Positions 54,355 to 64,000 of a DNA stretch of 64,000 bases are shown here, one piece after another (position 1 is the stretch's first letter; every line of letters starts with the position of its first letter). Source of the DNA: Meconema thalassinum (Eukaryota > Arthropoda > Insecta > Orthoptera > Tettigoniidae); contig OX336388.2 in NCBI GenBank assembly GCA_946902985.2, positions 134,985,846-135,049,845 on the forward strand, written 5' to 3'. A model generated the notes under the pieces. The model worked only from the letters and a program-made list of their open reading frames with translations, made no database searches and was not told where the DNA came from. The position numbers and the translations under genes are program-made.

Positions 54355-55195
54355 GGCAGTTCCACAGCATAGTTCACCAATTTACCATTCTCTACACAGA
54401 TGGTTCTAAGGTGGACGAGAAAGTGAGATGTGCTTACATTATTGATGGTGCAAATACCAAAATCTTTTTGCCTCGGACCTGTAGTGTCTTTACTACGGAA
54501 CTCGTTGTCATCTATTGAGTTCTGCAATTTGCACTACGGAATGAATGAATGAATGAATGAATGAATGAATCTACTTTCAAGGGTGTACCGGCTCTTTGAG
54601 TTAGTTGCAGTCAATTACTACATGTTTCCTGCAACACCTCCTAGTGCAGCGAATCCACGACCTACTAGCCGGGTTGTGCCGCGCTGACACTCGAATCACC
54701 TTTCTGTGGCTTCCAAGCCACATGGGAATTGCGGGAAATTAGTTAGAAGAGCAAGGTGCAAAAGAGGCGGTATCACTACCACCTCGACCATTGGAGGTAC
54801 CCGCTAGAGATATTCGCTCTCAGTTGCGCCAACAAGTACTGGCATTCTGGGAGAGTCAGTGGCTAGCTTACCCAATGCCCAGTAAACTGAGAGCGTTCAA
54901 GGGAACTACCCATGTCTGGTGGAGCTCTTTCCGGTCACGGAGAGAGTCCGTCATTTTGTGTAGGCTAAGGATAGGTCATGCAAGATCTACCCACCGGTAC
55001 CTAATGAGAAGGGAAGACCCCCACTTTGTACCTGTGGAGCCGTTTTCACCGTAGCCCACATTTTAACCGAGTGTGTGATTCTTGCTGACTTACGAAGAAA
55101 CCTTGGTTTGCAGATGACACTCAAACTTATATTAGCCGATGACGCGGTGCCTGCTGATCTCGTCATCCGCTTTATAAGTGAGAGTGGGTAGGGCC
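54355..55195 (+). pseudogene. I-like LINE ORF2 RNase H region and C-terminus
   Basis: RNase H motifs are readable: ILYTDGSK near 54395 (first Asp), TTELV near 54495 (Glu) and WLPSHMGIAGN near 54707 (the GN segment before the lost E). Then RSQLRQQVLAFWESQWLAYP, RIGHARSTHRYLMRREDP, and AHILTECVILADLRRNLGLQ after a frame change at about 55050. An (AATG)n run (54541-54570) is inserted in the RNase H domain. Stops near 54515 and 54740 confirm decay. Confidence 0.85.
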
Positions 55196-55460
55196 AGCAA
55201 TCTAAATTTTCCAGTGAACATTGACTCAACTACTTGTTAGTTTTTGAATGATGATTTTTGTTTTACCGTAATTTTTGTTTATTTTTATAATTATTAGTTT
55301 TATTTATATTTTTGTTTTATTAATTTTCGGTCTTTCGAAATTTATGTAGGCTATCCACCTTTAAATTTTAAATTCCATTCCAAAATTTTATATTTTAATC
55401 TGGGTTAAGAGGGGCAGATGACCTTGTAGTTCCGCCCCGTAAAACAACAATAACTAACTA
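55196..55460 (+). repeat. I-like LINE 3' UTR and (TAAC)n tail
   Basis: It continues the ORF2 fragment and ends in GTTAAGAGGGGCAGATGACC, GCCCCGTAAAACAACAATAACTAAC, matching 9110-9170. Confidence 0.8.
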
Positions 55461-56239
55461 AAACTGTTCTATTATTTTCCTACTGATTCTATTTTCTAGT
55501 GACCTTATTAGAGGCCCCAAGAACGATATTCGCTACTTGTTCATAGTGCTTGTCTCCGGTTCTATTTCCTTATAGACTGTTTTATTGGAAGCTAATCTCC
55601 AGACGCCATCTACATGATAGTTTTTATGTACGTTTATACTTACTTATTTGAAAGCATTTATTTTCACTAGTGTAAAATTTTTAGCGTTAGCCTAACTTAA
55701 CCTTTAGTTAGTGTTAGTTATTGAGGTTTCAAGGGGTGGAACTACGAGGGCATCTGACCCCTAACTTAACACTTACTCCCCCAGGGACTCACATCTAGTG
55801 AGACGTGGGTTGGCGACCACGGGGCCCTAGCTGAGTCTGGCATTGATTCCACTTACTTGTGCGGGGCTCCTCTTCGTCTTCTTTCCTGTCGACCTCACTT
55901 GGTCAACTCTTGTTCTCTTCCGACCCCGACGGTATTAGGGTATCCGATGTCAACATTTCAATACAGCAAGTTATTTGTGTCCTGAACACTAATGCAATGT
56001 GCTCTTTGTTTTTATTTACAAAAAGAAATTAACGACTGCACAATTTGACCTTCGCATACCTTTCAAGAATGTGCATAATAGTGATTATTAAACAATTTGA
56101 TTGTTAACAGCAGGAATGTTTTTATTGCTTTATTGTATGTAATGTCCATAAGGTTGTCATGTTTTAAAGTGTTTAATTAGTTTTTTATAGTATTTTAATA
56201 TCAGTGTGTTATGTTTCTCATATGGACGTGGTCTTTTTA
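55461..56239. other. Mostly unassigned; tail remnant and repeat module
   Basis: Bases 55703-55765 are a minus-orientation I-like tail. Bases 55770-55955 are the second copy of the module at 52079. The rest shows no feature. Confidence 0.55.
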
Positions 56240-56397
56240 GTCTTTTTAGTCTATGATGTTTCCGAATATGAATTATGAAGGGCTGAAGAAGGAATTGTAC
56301 TAATTCCGAAACATGTACCCATAAGCTAACTAAATAATAAATGAGTGTTGATTAGGCGGAAACTTTAAATTTGTTATACTTAATTACAATACGTCAA
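56240..56397 (+). mobile_element. Penelope-like end with hammerhead-like motif, second family
   Basis: CTGAAGA (56283-56289), A, GGAATT, GTACT loop, AATTCC (56302-56307), GAAAC (56308-56312). TGT at 56257-56259 and ACA after GAA could pair as stem III. The stem II sequence differs fully from the 25949 motif but keeps pairing. It lies directly before an RTE-like ORF. Confidence 0.5.
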
Positions 56398-56410
56398 CAC
56401 GGAACCTGCA

Positions 56411-57634
56411 ATGGACTCTTCTTCGAATAAAAATTATGTCATCACATTTGTCGATTTCAAAATGGCCTATGATAGTATAGATCGCATGTCACTTGTTAAT
56501 GTTTTAACAGAATTTGGACTTGATAACAAAACAAGAAATATTATTAAAGATACACTAACTGAAACGAAGGCTAAAGTTAAATTTATGGGTGGTTGTAGTG
56601 ATGAGTTTGAAATAAACACAGGTGTCCGTCAAGGGGATGGGCTCTCCCCTTTACTTTTCAATTGTGCTCTTGGGAAAGTTGTCAGAGAATGGAGGAAAGC
56701 AGGTGCACCATCTCACCGCCTGGGCCCAAAGATTAAGGGTATTGACTTAGATTGTCTAGCGTTTGCTGATGATTTAGCACTAATTGCCAAAAACGTCGCT
56801 GATGCACAGAAACAGCTTGTTATACTGGAGGAGCAAGCAGCCAAAATAGGACTAAAAATCTCCTATGAAAAAACTAAATTTATGACAAATATTAAGAATG
56901 GTCCACCTAAAATTGTCATTGGTATCAATAAGATTGCAAGAGTGAAAGAATTTCAATACTTAGGTGAATGGATCACTGAAAATGGCAAAGAAAATAAATC
57001 TGTAGCATCACGAATTCAGAAAATGGAAATTGCTTTCCAACGCACAAAGAATGTTTATAACCAAAAAAAAAGCTTGTCCTGGAACAACAAAATTCGTCAT
57101 TACTGTACAGTGATTAAACCTGAAGCTCTACATGCTTCAGAAACGCTCAGTTTACATCGTAAGACCTTAAAGGAAAAATTAGAGATTAAAGAAAGGAAAA
57201 TCATGAGGAAAATCTTAGGGCCCAGAATTGTAAATGGCATACACTACCCCAAACCCAACTCTGAAATTTATAAAAGAGTTTCTAAATTAACTGATACAAT
57301 GAGATTGCGACGAATTCAGTTTCTAAGCCATTTGGAAAGAATGAATCCTACCAGACTCACTTATCGAATCCACAAATTTCTGCAAATCAAACGCACAAGA
57401 CCAAAATGGTATAAACAAGTAGAGAAAGACCTTAATGAATTGGGTTCACCAAATTTACAAGATAGAAATATGATCCGGAAAATTGTTCACACAAGGGGAT
57501 TTGAGGAAGATGAGAAGAAACCACAGCGACGTACCTGGTCGGAGGAACAGAAATTACAGCAATCAGTGAAAATGAAGAACTATTGGGCAAGGAGGAAAGC
57601 TCAGAAAATGTTGATTCCGCGTGGTCCTAAGTGA
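56411..57634 (+). CDS. RTE-like LINE reverse transcriptase, open C-terminal 407 codons
   Basis: The frame is open and starts within the RT domain: TFVDFKMAYDSIDR (motif with the first catalytic Asp), TGVRQGDGLSPLLFN, catalytic LAFADDLALIA, FQYLGEWI, then ALHASETLSLHRK, RRIQFLSHLERMNP and the C-terminal QQSVKMKNYWARRKAQ. The 5' part (endonuclease and N-terminal RT) is missing; the first Met is internal. After the stop GAAGAAGAAG resembles the family tail. It is the best preserved RTE-like copy here. Confidence 0.9.
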   Translation: MDSSSNKNYVITFVDFKMAYDSIDRMSLVNVLTEFGLDNKTRNIIKDTLTETKAKVKFMGGCSDEFEINTGVRQGDGLSPLLFNCALGKVVREWRKAGAPSHRLGPKIKGIDLDCLAFADDLALIAKNVADAQKQLVILEEQAAKIGLKISYEKTKFMTNIKNGPPKIVIGINKIARVKEFQYLGEWITENGKENKSVASRIQKMEIAFQRTKNVYNQKKSLSWNNKIRHYCTVIKPEALHASETLSLHRKTLKEKLEIKERKIMRKILGPRIVNGIHYPKPNSEIYKRVSKLTDTMRLRRIQFLSHLERMNPTRLTYRIHKFLQIKRTRPKWYKQVEKDLNELGSPNLQDRNMIRKIVHTRGFEEDEKKPQRRTWSEEQKLQQSVKMKNYWARRKAQKMLIPRGPK

Positions 57635-57639
57635 CCCAT

Positions 57640-58140
57640 TCGCGAAGAAGAAGATATAGTATAATAGTTTCGGTCTTCTATGGAGCACGTTATTTCAACT
57701 GCCTTCTCCCTCGTTCTTTCACGTTGCCCCAGTGTCCACGCATTCTTCTTCGTTTTCGTTCTTTGGTCCACTTCTTGCCGGTTTTCAATATGGGTTTATG
57801 TTGAAAACACTGTATTTCCCCAAAGTTTCTTCTTCAAAGAGTTACTTTCCAAGATGACCTCATGTGATATCCTCAGTTCTTGTAAGTATTTTTCCACCTT
57901 TGTAAATCAGATCCCTTTGGTTTTCTTTCCCACAAAGTAGGCACAGATTCGATTGGGCAATCTTCCGGAGTTCATTCGAGTTAAATGGATATAAAAGGAG
58001 TGTCTTCTTTGCGTTTGGTATTATAATTATTAGTTTTATTAAATTTTTGTATATATTCAAAATTTATATAACTTATCTGGGTTAAGAGGGTCAGTTCCGC
58101 CCCTTAAAACAACAATAACTAACTAACTAACTAACTAACT
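57640..58140 (+). repeat. Unassigned sequence ending in an I-like LINE tail
   Basis: Bases 58010-58140 match the I-like 3' UTR (TATTAGTTTTATTAAATTTTTG, GTTAAGAGGGTCAG, CCGCCCCTTAAAACAACAATAACTAAC). The stretch before has no recognised feature. Confidence 0.6.
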
Positions 58141-58205
58141 GTGTGTCAGTTTGGAAATTGGACAGTGTTAAGTCGTATTACAGTTTCAAGTTAAACTTAA
58201 GATAT

Positions 58206-58597
58206 TCAGTATGCCTTCCTTCGGAGGGGAAGTAAAGCCGGCGGGCCCATGTCATAGATTTATGGCATGTAAAAGAACTACAATTGTGTGAAGAAAAAAT
58301 TGTAGGTTAGATTTGATTAACGCTCTATTAGTTCCAACGTTCGACGCCAGGTGCCATTTGCTGTGACATCTAGTATCCAAGTTCACAGCTAGGTGTCGTT
58401 GACAGTAGCATTTGGTAGCGAAAGTAGGCACTACTTGAAATTGATTGCAGTCCTTACCTGAATTACAGATAAGACACAGAAATACAGCAATCACAATTAA
58501 CACCGGTTTATCAGACAGATTCTACACACACCCTAAGTACACGGGACTAATGACCGCGTTGTCGCAGCCCCTAAACTGAGGAACAAACTAACCAACC
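58206..58597 (+). mobile_element. SINE family 1, 5'-truncated copy
   Basis: It starts at the GTATGCCTTCCTTCGG body segment, lacks the tRNA head, and ends GACCGCGTTGTCGCAGCCCC with an (AACC) tail. It is more diverged than the copies at 7101 and 38916. Confidence 0.8.
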
Positions 58598-58599
58598 AA

Positions 58600-59577
58600 A
58601 TTTCTCGTTTGATACACGCGAACCAAGTTCCCAACCGAAGTCCCTTTAGTGACTACTTCTTCCATCTATCGTCAATCGCTTTAAACAGCTCACTCCGTAG
58701 TAGTTGAGTGTCTGCTCAAGAGATGGCGAGCCTACTCCAACACGGTATATCGATCTTGTTTGAAACAAATTAGCCAGTCACGTGGGAGAAGGCGGTGTAA
58801 TTTGTCCACGATCCATATGGCAGTGAATGACGAGACGAGGCACAGGAGAGAATGGTTTGTTTAATCAGCCAGTAGAAGTCTATTTACATTTAGATGAACG
58901 TATTTGGCCTGATTTAAATGTATATAGGCTCTCTCTACTGCACGTAAATACCCTCGAGCATGAAAGTGTTCGCATTTGTAAACGTCTATGACTGAAGTCT
59001 CAGTGCTATTCCAAAATTGGCATTAGGTTAAAACTAGCTGTTAGTAACCTACGTACTCCAGTTAAAGTTGTAGAAACATACGTGTGAAGCAGTCGTGTAT
59101 AGTGACTTTCTTCCAAGGGGACTAGGTTCGAGGACACCATTTCTAAAGAGGCTCTGCATATACCAGACAGACAGACCGAACGTGTCGAACTTTTTTACAA
59201 TATAGTATTAGGCCTACTCAGATATTATAATATTAATTATTATTTATTTATTTAATCGAATAGCACTATTACAGAGCACGTAAAATGAATTCTTCAAATC
59301 TAACCACATGTCTTCTTTCTCTCTGCCCACATTCGCTTCATCCACTCTGATCTCTGCATCCGGAGCTGTTCAGTGTTACGTGGCTGCTTTCGTTGTCTTT
59401 CTTGTTTCTCCATGAAGATCACTTTTTCAATTTTGTCCCGAAATAAATTCCTATTATATGTATTGAACCCTTATTGATCTTCGATAAATAAGTATTCATA
59501 TTTATTATTATTATTACTACGGCCTAGGCAGCACATAAGGAAGTCGACTTGGATATTAGGGAGGCCAGCATTTCGTA
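58600..59577. other. Unassigned sequence
   Basis: No gene recognised. TTATTATT-type runs near 59230 and 59500. Confidence 0.35.
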
Positions 59578-59805
59578 ATGATTGCAACAGAAGCTGAGTT
59601 GGTAGCTATTCCTGGGGGACGGCCAGAATTAGTCGAGTTCAAGGCCAAATTGTGCAACTACTGTACCAAAATTGGAGACATAAAGGAAGAATCACGAGGT
59701 CCTCTCAACGAACATACGATTGAATCAGACAATCGCAAGAGACCAAGCTGTGACCACGAGGTGGACGGCGTCAGTAGTAAAAAGCGCGCGGAAGTGTGTA
59801 TCTAA
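59578..59805 (+). CDS. Small ORF of unknown nature (75 codons)
   Basis: The predicted peptide is hydrophilic, with CNYCTKIGD and KKRAEV segments. Beyond its stop the same frame stays open to about 59955. No splice sites or family signature were found. It could be a decayed element frame, a processed-gene remnant or chance. Confidence 0.2.
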   Translation: MIATEAELVAIPGGRPELVEFKAKLCNYCTKIGDIKEESRGPLNEHTIESDNRKRPSCDHEVDGVSSKKRAEVCI

Positions 59806-59979
59806 GGAACCGCCGAACGGATTAATCTCCGCTCGAGTAATTTGAGACGTTGGATTTATTTGGAGAAGAATGACACTAGCCCCATCTTTGTGAGACAAAA
59901 ACTCTGGAAGTTTTTATCCGACTCCGCCCCACTCCGCCGCCCTTGTCAGTTTCTCATAAATAGTTTGGCCTGACGCCAA

Positions 59980-60200
59980 TCTAGGTCTATTGTGTGGAGC
60001 CTTCAGAGGTATACTCCACGCCAGTTCAAAGTGTGATTTTTGACGCTCGAATTTATCTAAGTCTATTGTGTGGAGCCTTCAGAGGTATACTCCACGCCAG
60101 TTTGAAGTGTGATTTTGACGCTCGAATTTATCGGAGTACTATTCTTGTGGAGCCTTCAGAGGCATACTCCACGCCAGTTCGAAATGTGATTTTTACGCTC
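59980..60200 (+). repeat. 75-76-bp tandem repeat carrying a hairpin, about 3 units
   Basis: Each unit contains GTGGAGCCTTCAGAGG, then TATACTCCACGCCAGTT, so GTGGAG pairs with CTCCAC. Units start near 59980, 60056 and 60131. The hairpin is the best conserved part. Confidence 0.8.
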
Positions 60201-62700
60201 TAAAATCAGTGAAGCTAATTTCATTTTCTGAGCTCTGGGGAGCTAAAGTCGCAGCGTTTGCAGTATCGAATTTTTAAAAGCTATAATACATTTTGTTCTA
60301 AAATCAACTAAATTGTGTGATCTAAATATTTCACGCCAGCGCGTGATAAACTGTAACATTCTTTTAAAGACGACGAGTTCAACTTTAAGGGGGAAGTATC
60401 GTATCACCCTAATTAGCGCTTACCAGAACCGAAGTCCAAGACGGGACGGAAATACCGGACGAGATAGCGACTGCTGGTGCAGCCAGGATTTTGAACTTGT
60501 TAACGAGCCAGTGGCGCGGACTCGAGATGTATATTTTATGTATAAATTGTGTGTATTGTATGTGTGTTTTTATAGTGCGTATGTGCGATATAATTAGGGC
60601 CAGTCTTCGCTATTAATCGCAGTAGGACAATTGTGGGTGAACTGAGTAGCCTGCAAGCGATTATAGATAGGCAAATATTTAACATTGAACTTTTCTGCCA
60701 AGGAGTCGAGACCAAGATGATCAGCACGTGGTTTGAAGTTGGGATGAGCTTCAAGAAATCAACGCAGACGACTACTATGGAGTGCTAAATTGTCCATAGG
60801 GCAATGGGTTGAGGAGGATGTCCTTAGTCCTACATGCAGAAGCGGTGATGTACTAAAATTGGATTATTTCAATTATGTAGTTAGATTTGGCCGGGGAACT
60901 TTGTAAATAGTCATGTTTTTCTTTCTTGTTTTATAGCTGTTTTTCTTGTACCGACACTATATGTTTAAATGACCGTTGGCGCGTGGCCAATGTGTTTGTT
61001 GATATTTTGATTTTTTTTCTTGAGTCATGTGTAATGTACGCGGCGTGCGTGCGTGATTTTATCCTTGCAACTGCGGAACCCGTTACATTCGATAAATGGT
61101 GCTTTATTAACGTTAATATTTGAAATAGGAATGGGAGGAATTGATTGTAAAACATTTTGCTGAACAGGTTATTATTCACGTTAGGGTAGCCGAGTGCACC
61201 AACTTAAAAGTAATTGTAGAACACCTTCGTTCTAATTTGATAGATTTTTCTTGAGTCCTTTTCAGGTGACTAGTCACGGCATAGAACGATGGCGCCAGCA
61301 TGTGGATATTATTTGTGTCTTTTATTTCAGGGTCTGTCACAACCCATACGTGTGATTAAGTGTGTGTTGATGTGTCTAGTGTGTGTTGATTCTACGTGAG
61401 GAGGGGGTAGTTGTCCTACCGCCCTTATATATTTTTGCTGCTGTTGTATTTTAGATGGAAAGACAGAGTGCTCTTGGGAGACTGCTGATTCTTGTCCATA
61501 TGTTTTTTTTTCTGACACACACGTATTATTGTGCTTTGGGGCACATTTCTTCGAGGTTCGACCCCATGCTCTGGGAGGTCGAGGTTATTGACACGTGGGT
61601 TGACAGACATGCAGAGTTCCACAAACCGCCCGTTTTGCCTGTGACTTATTTTGATAGGCAGTCCTATTTTGTCCGACTGAACCCTGTAAGCTTTCATGCA
61701 GCAAACCTGTTCATTGTGATGGCTAAATTTTAAGCCATAATTAATTGGGGAGTTCGCCATGTGTGTAACGGATTGTTGTACCTTGTATGGATAAGAATAT
61801 TGTGATTAACGTAAATGTTGGCTGTTTGCCTATTGCTTTGTTGATGACTCGATTTCATGTAATTTTGTTTGTCACACCCGTGTGGTGTAGTGGTAGAGTA
61901 TTTGTAAATTTTGACAGCGGTCATTTGAGTATTTTTCTATTGGTCACGTGTTAATGTACTTGTGTTGATTTGTGTGAGAAGTCCTAAGTTTTTAGGCAGT
62001 AAATGTTGCTACGGCAATTCAAGTCCAATTTCACACGGAAATTTTGTGTTTGTTTATAGTAGATTTAGGAAGTGTCGGTTTAATTTAATGTATTGTTGTT
62101 GTGTTCCCTCGTGTCGGTCTAGCTCTAGGAAATGCGGATTCGTTGTCTGAAGGGTCATTCTGGATGATAACGAATCACGCATTCAAAGTACACATCGTGG
62201 TGCATGTAGAACGGCGTACGCACTTATATGGTCACTTTTGGTATCGTTTTATTTAAGGACACTTGGCCCAGGTAATTAATCTCTCCAGAGATATCGCCTA
62301 GTTTTTGGCATTTTTATTAAGCGGGAGTCAGTTGGGAGTTTTTGTTGTTATTTGTTTATGTGTAAATATGGTGATTTGTTATTAAATTCAGTTGTTTTTA
62401 ACCCTGGCTTCACTCTTTCCTGCATGTTATTTTGTTATATGTTACCCTGCAAGTTAATGAAGCGCCCTGACAGCAACTTACGAATATGACCTGTTACGCC
62501 CCGAATCTGAGTCTCATATGCTTCTTTGCAAGGGTTCAGTATATATCTGTAATGTCAATGTCGGCTTCCGTAAGATCCATTAATGTCTGTCTGAACCACG
62601 CTGGTTGAACTTTAAGTTGTAAAATTGTATTAAAAATTTGTTTTGTTAGCCTGTCATTATTTATTCTATATAAATTCCCAAACAAATGACATTCGTCGCT
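60201..62700. other. Long unassigned stretch
   Basis: No gene or element protein recognised. An A-box-like GTGGTGTAGTGGTAGAG near 61881 lacks a B box. Open frames (61455-61733, for example) have no signature. Confidence 0.4.
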
Positions 62701-62704
62701 TGCG

Positions 62705-62990
62705 CACGGTATGAATTATGTTCTCCACATGGGTTTTCCTTGTTTGGTCGTGGACTGTAATAGTCTGTTTCTGTTTTCCTTGGGCCAAGGATGCATCTTT
62801 CCATGAGCATGATTTTGTTTATGTTTCCGCATTAACTTGAATGTTTCAGCTCCAAAGAGTGGTTTAGGTCTCACCGCAGTATTGTAATGTTTAATTTCCA
62901 TGACAATGCCCTCTTCTTGTATACATTTATGGTGAACTGAAAAGCTACGTTCAAATTTCCTATGCTCGAACATCTAAGCTGTTTTTTTTT
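62705..62990 (-). pseudogene. LINE ORF2 fragment (RTE-like)
   Basis: It encodes a short post-RT segment (EIKHYNTAVRPKPLFGAETFKL), comparable to KIRHYCTVIKPEALHASETLSL in the 56411 copy. It is truncated on both sides. Confidence 0.7.
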
Positions 62991-63037
62991 CTTTCAATTT
63001 TGATAGTTATCCATTCACCTAAATAAAATAACTACCT

Positions 63038-63085
63038 CTGTGTTCCGCCCCCGTAAAACGACAATAACTAACTAATACTAACTCA
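63038..63085 (+). repeat. I-like LINE tail remnant
   Basis: TTCCGCCCCCGTAAAACGACAATAACTAACTAATACTAAC, as in the other tails. Confidence 0.6.
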
Positions 63086-63095
63086 GTTAGAAGTG

Positions 63096-64000
63096 GATTC
63101 GGTGGCGTAGTTGGTAGCATACTGAGCTTCTATCCCTCCGTATGCGATGATGATGATGATAATTGTTGTTTTAAGGGGCCTAACATCTAGGTTATCGGCC
63201 CCTAATGGTCTGGGTGATAGCGAAAATGTCAATAAAATGGAAACCAGAACGAAAATGAAATGAGAATGAAAATACGTACAAAAAGGAACTCAGATTGAAA
63301 CAACTTACAAAATGGAGAGCGGAAACACTTACAAAAGGGAATCCAGAACGAAAACACTCACAAAAGGAATAGATTGAAAATAAAAATATGTAGGTTAAGT
63401 TCAAAACACGTACAAATTGCAATGTACCGTCGAAATACTTACATTATGGAAGTGAAATTCAAAACACTTACAAAATGAAAATTAGATTGAAAATACGTAC
63501 AAAATGCAATTGAGTTCAAAATACTTACAAAATGCAATTGACATTGAAAATACACAATGCAATTCAGATTGAAAGTTCCCATTTCCAATCCAAAATATTC
63601 ACAAAGTGCAATTGAAATTCAAAATGATTACAAAATGCAATTGAAATTGAAAATGCTTACAAAATGCTCGGTTGTTTCAAACTACGCATTTGGATAGACA
63701 ATACTTACAAAATGCAATTTAGATTGAACATTCTTACAAAGTGTAATTTAGATTCAAAATACCCCAAAATGCAACTGAGAATCAAAATACTTGCAAAATG
63801 CCCATGATACAAAATGCAATTTAGATTGAAAATACTTGCAAAAAGGGGTTTAGGTTGAAAATACAAAATGAAATTGAAATTCAAAATACTCACAATAGTC
63901 CCGGCCCGGATACCCTCCGTATGCCTTCCTTCGGAGGGGAAGTAAAGCCGGCGGTTCCATGTCATAGATTTATGGCATGAAAAATAACCTTCCACTAATT
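63096..64000 (+). mobile_element. SINE family 1, deleted copy split by a VNTR element
   Basis: Head at 63098-63133 (TTCGGTGGCGTAGTTGGTAG), then a jump to CCCTCCGTATGC, then the body from 63925 to the window end. The B-box region is deleted in this copy. The insertion at 63146-63912 splits it. The copy continues beyond the window. Confidence 0.75.
63146..63912 (-). mobile_element. VNTR-bearing non-autonomous element with 12-bp target duplication
   Basis: CCCTCCGTATGC occurs at 63134-63145 and 63913-63924. In minus orientation it begins GGGCCGGGAC, holds about 20 degenerate units of about 29 bp (63200-63890), and ends with GGGGCCGATAACC, GGCCCCTTAAAACAACAATT and an (ATC)n tail. No protein is encoded. 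The tail and TSD suggest LINE-mediated insertion. Confidence 0.8.

Noticed and set aside
61866..61900. tRNA-like A box GTGGTGTAGTGGTAGAG
   Set aside because: No B box or tRNA fold follows.

Overview
This is eukaryotic, intron-rich, AT-biased DNA made almost entirely of transposable elements. tRNA-derived SINEs, I-, RTE- and CR1-like LINEs, Tc1/mariner, hAT, Copia and Gypsy elements, a Penelope-like GIY-YIG fragment and very long introns point to an arthropod, most likely a large-genome insect (perhaps a polyneopteran). The species cannot be fixed from the sequence alone.

Only two pieces look like host gene. A 154-nt exon at 9962-10115 and a 99-nt exon at 32682-32780 lie on the + strand, have good splice sites and share phase 1 at the junction, so they can belong to one cysteine-containing protein that I do not recognise. 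If so, nearly the whole window is intron of that gene: a 22.6-kb intron between them and more than 31 kb after the second.

Layout. 1788-6494: Copia element (minus strand) with near-identical LTRs, an AGAAT target duplication and a broken pol. 7.1-9.8 kb: SINEs and a LINE tail. 9962: exon A, followed at once by an 81-bp satellite to about 11.96 kb. 12.0-26.1 kb: a palindromic (foldback) element with about 572-bp arms, one arm split by a 12.2-kb Gypsy element (minus strand) with 2.7-kb LTRs; the whole is flanked by inverted hammerhead-like motifs. 26.5-32.4 kb: SINEs, MITEs and LINE pieces. 32682: exon B. 32.9-38.6 kb: CR1-like LINE, a single arm of the foldback element interrupted by an intact Tc1-like transposon, and an I-like LINE with a 12-bp target duplication. 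38.9-41.0 kb: SINE, LINE pieces and a Penelope-like fragment. 41.3-49.3 kb: an RTE-like LINE interrupted by a long-ITR DD41D mariner and by a hAT element, the hAT itself interrupted by an I-like LINE. 49.3-51.4 kb: a simple-sequence palindrome and a second, nearly identical, intact Tc1-like element in the opposite orientation. 52-64 kb: LINE remnants, two 29-bp-repeat (VNTR) elements, hairpin tandem repeats, truncated SINEs and long unassigned stretches.

The elements work independently; what ties the window together is nesting, which gives a relative order of insertion. No CRISPR, operon or bacterial feature is present, and no new cellular system was demonstrated. The best leads are the two host exons, the two intact Tc1-like copies, the foldback element, and the covarying hammerhead-like hairpins.
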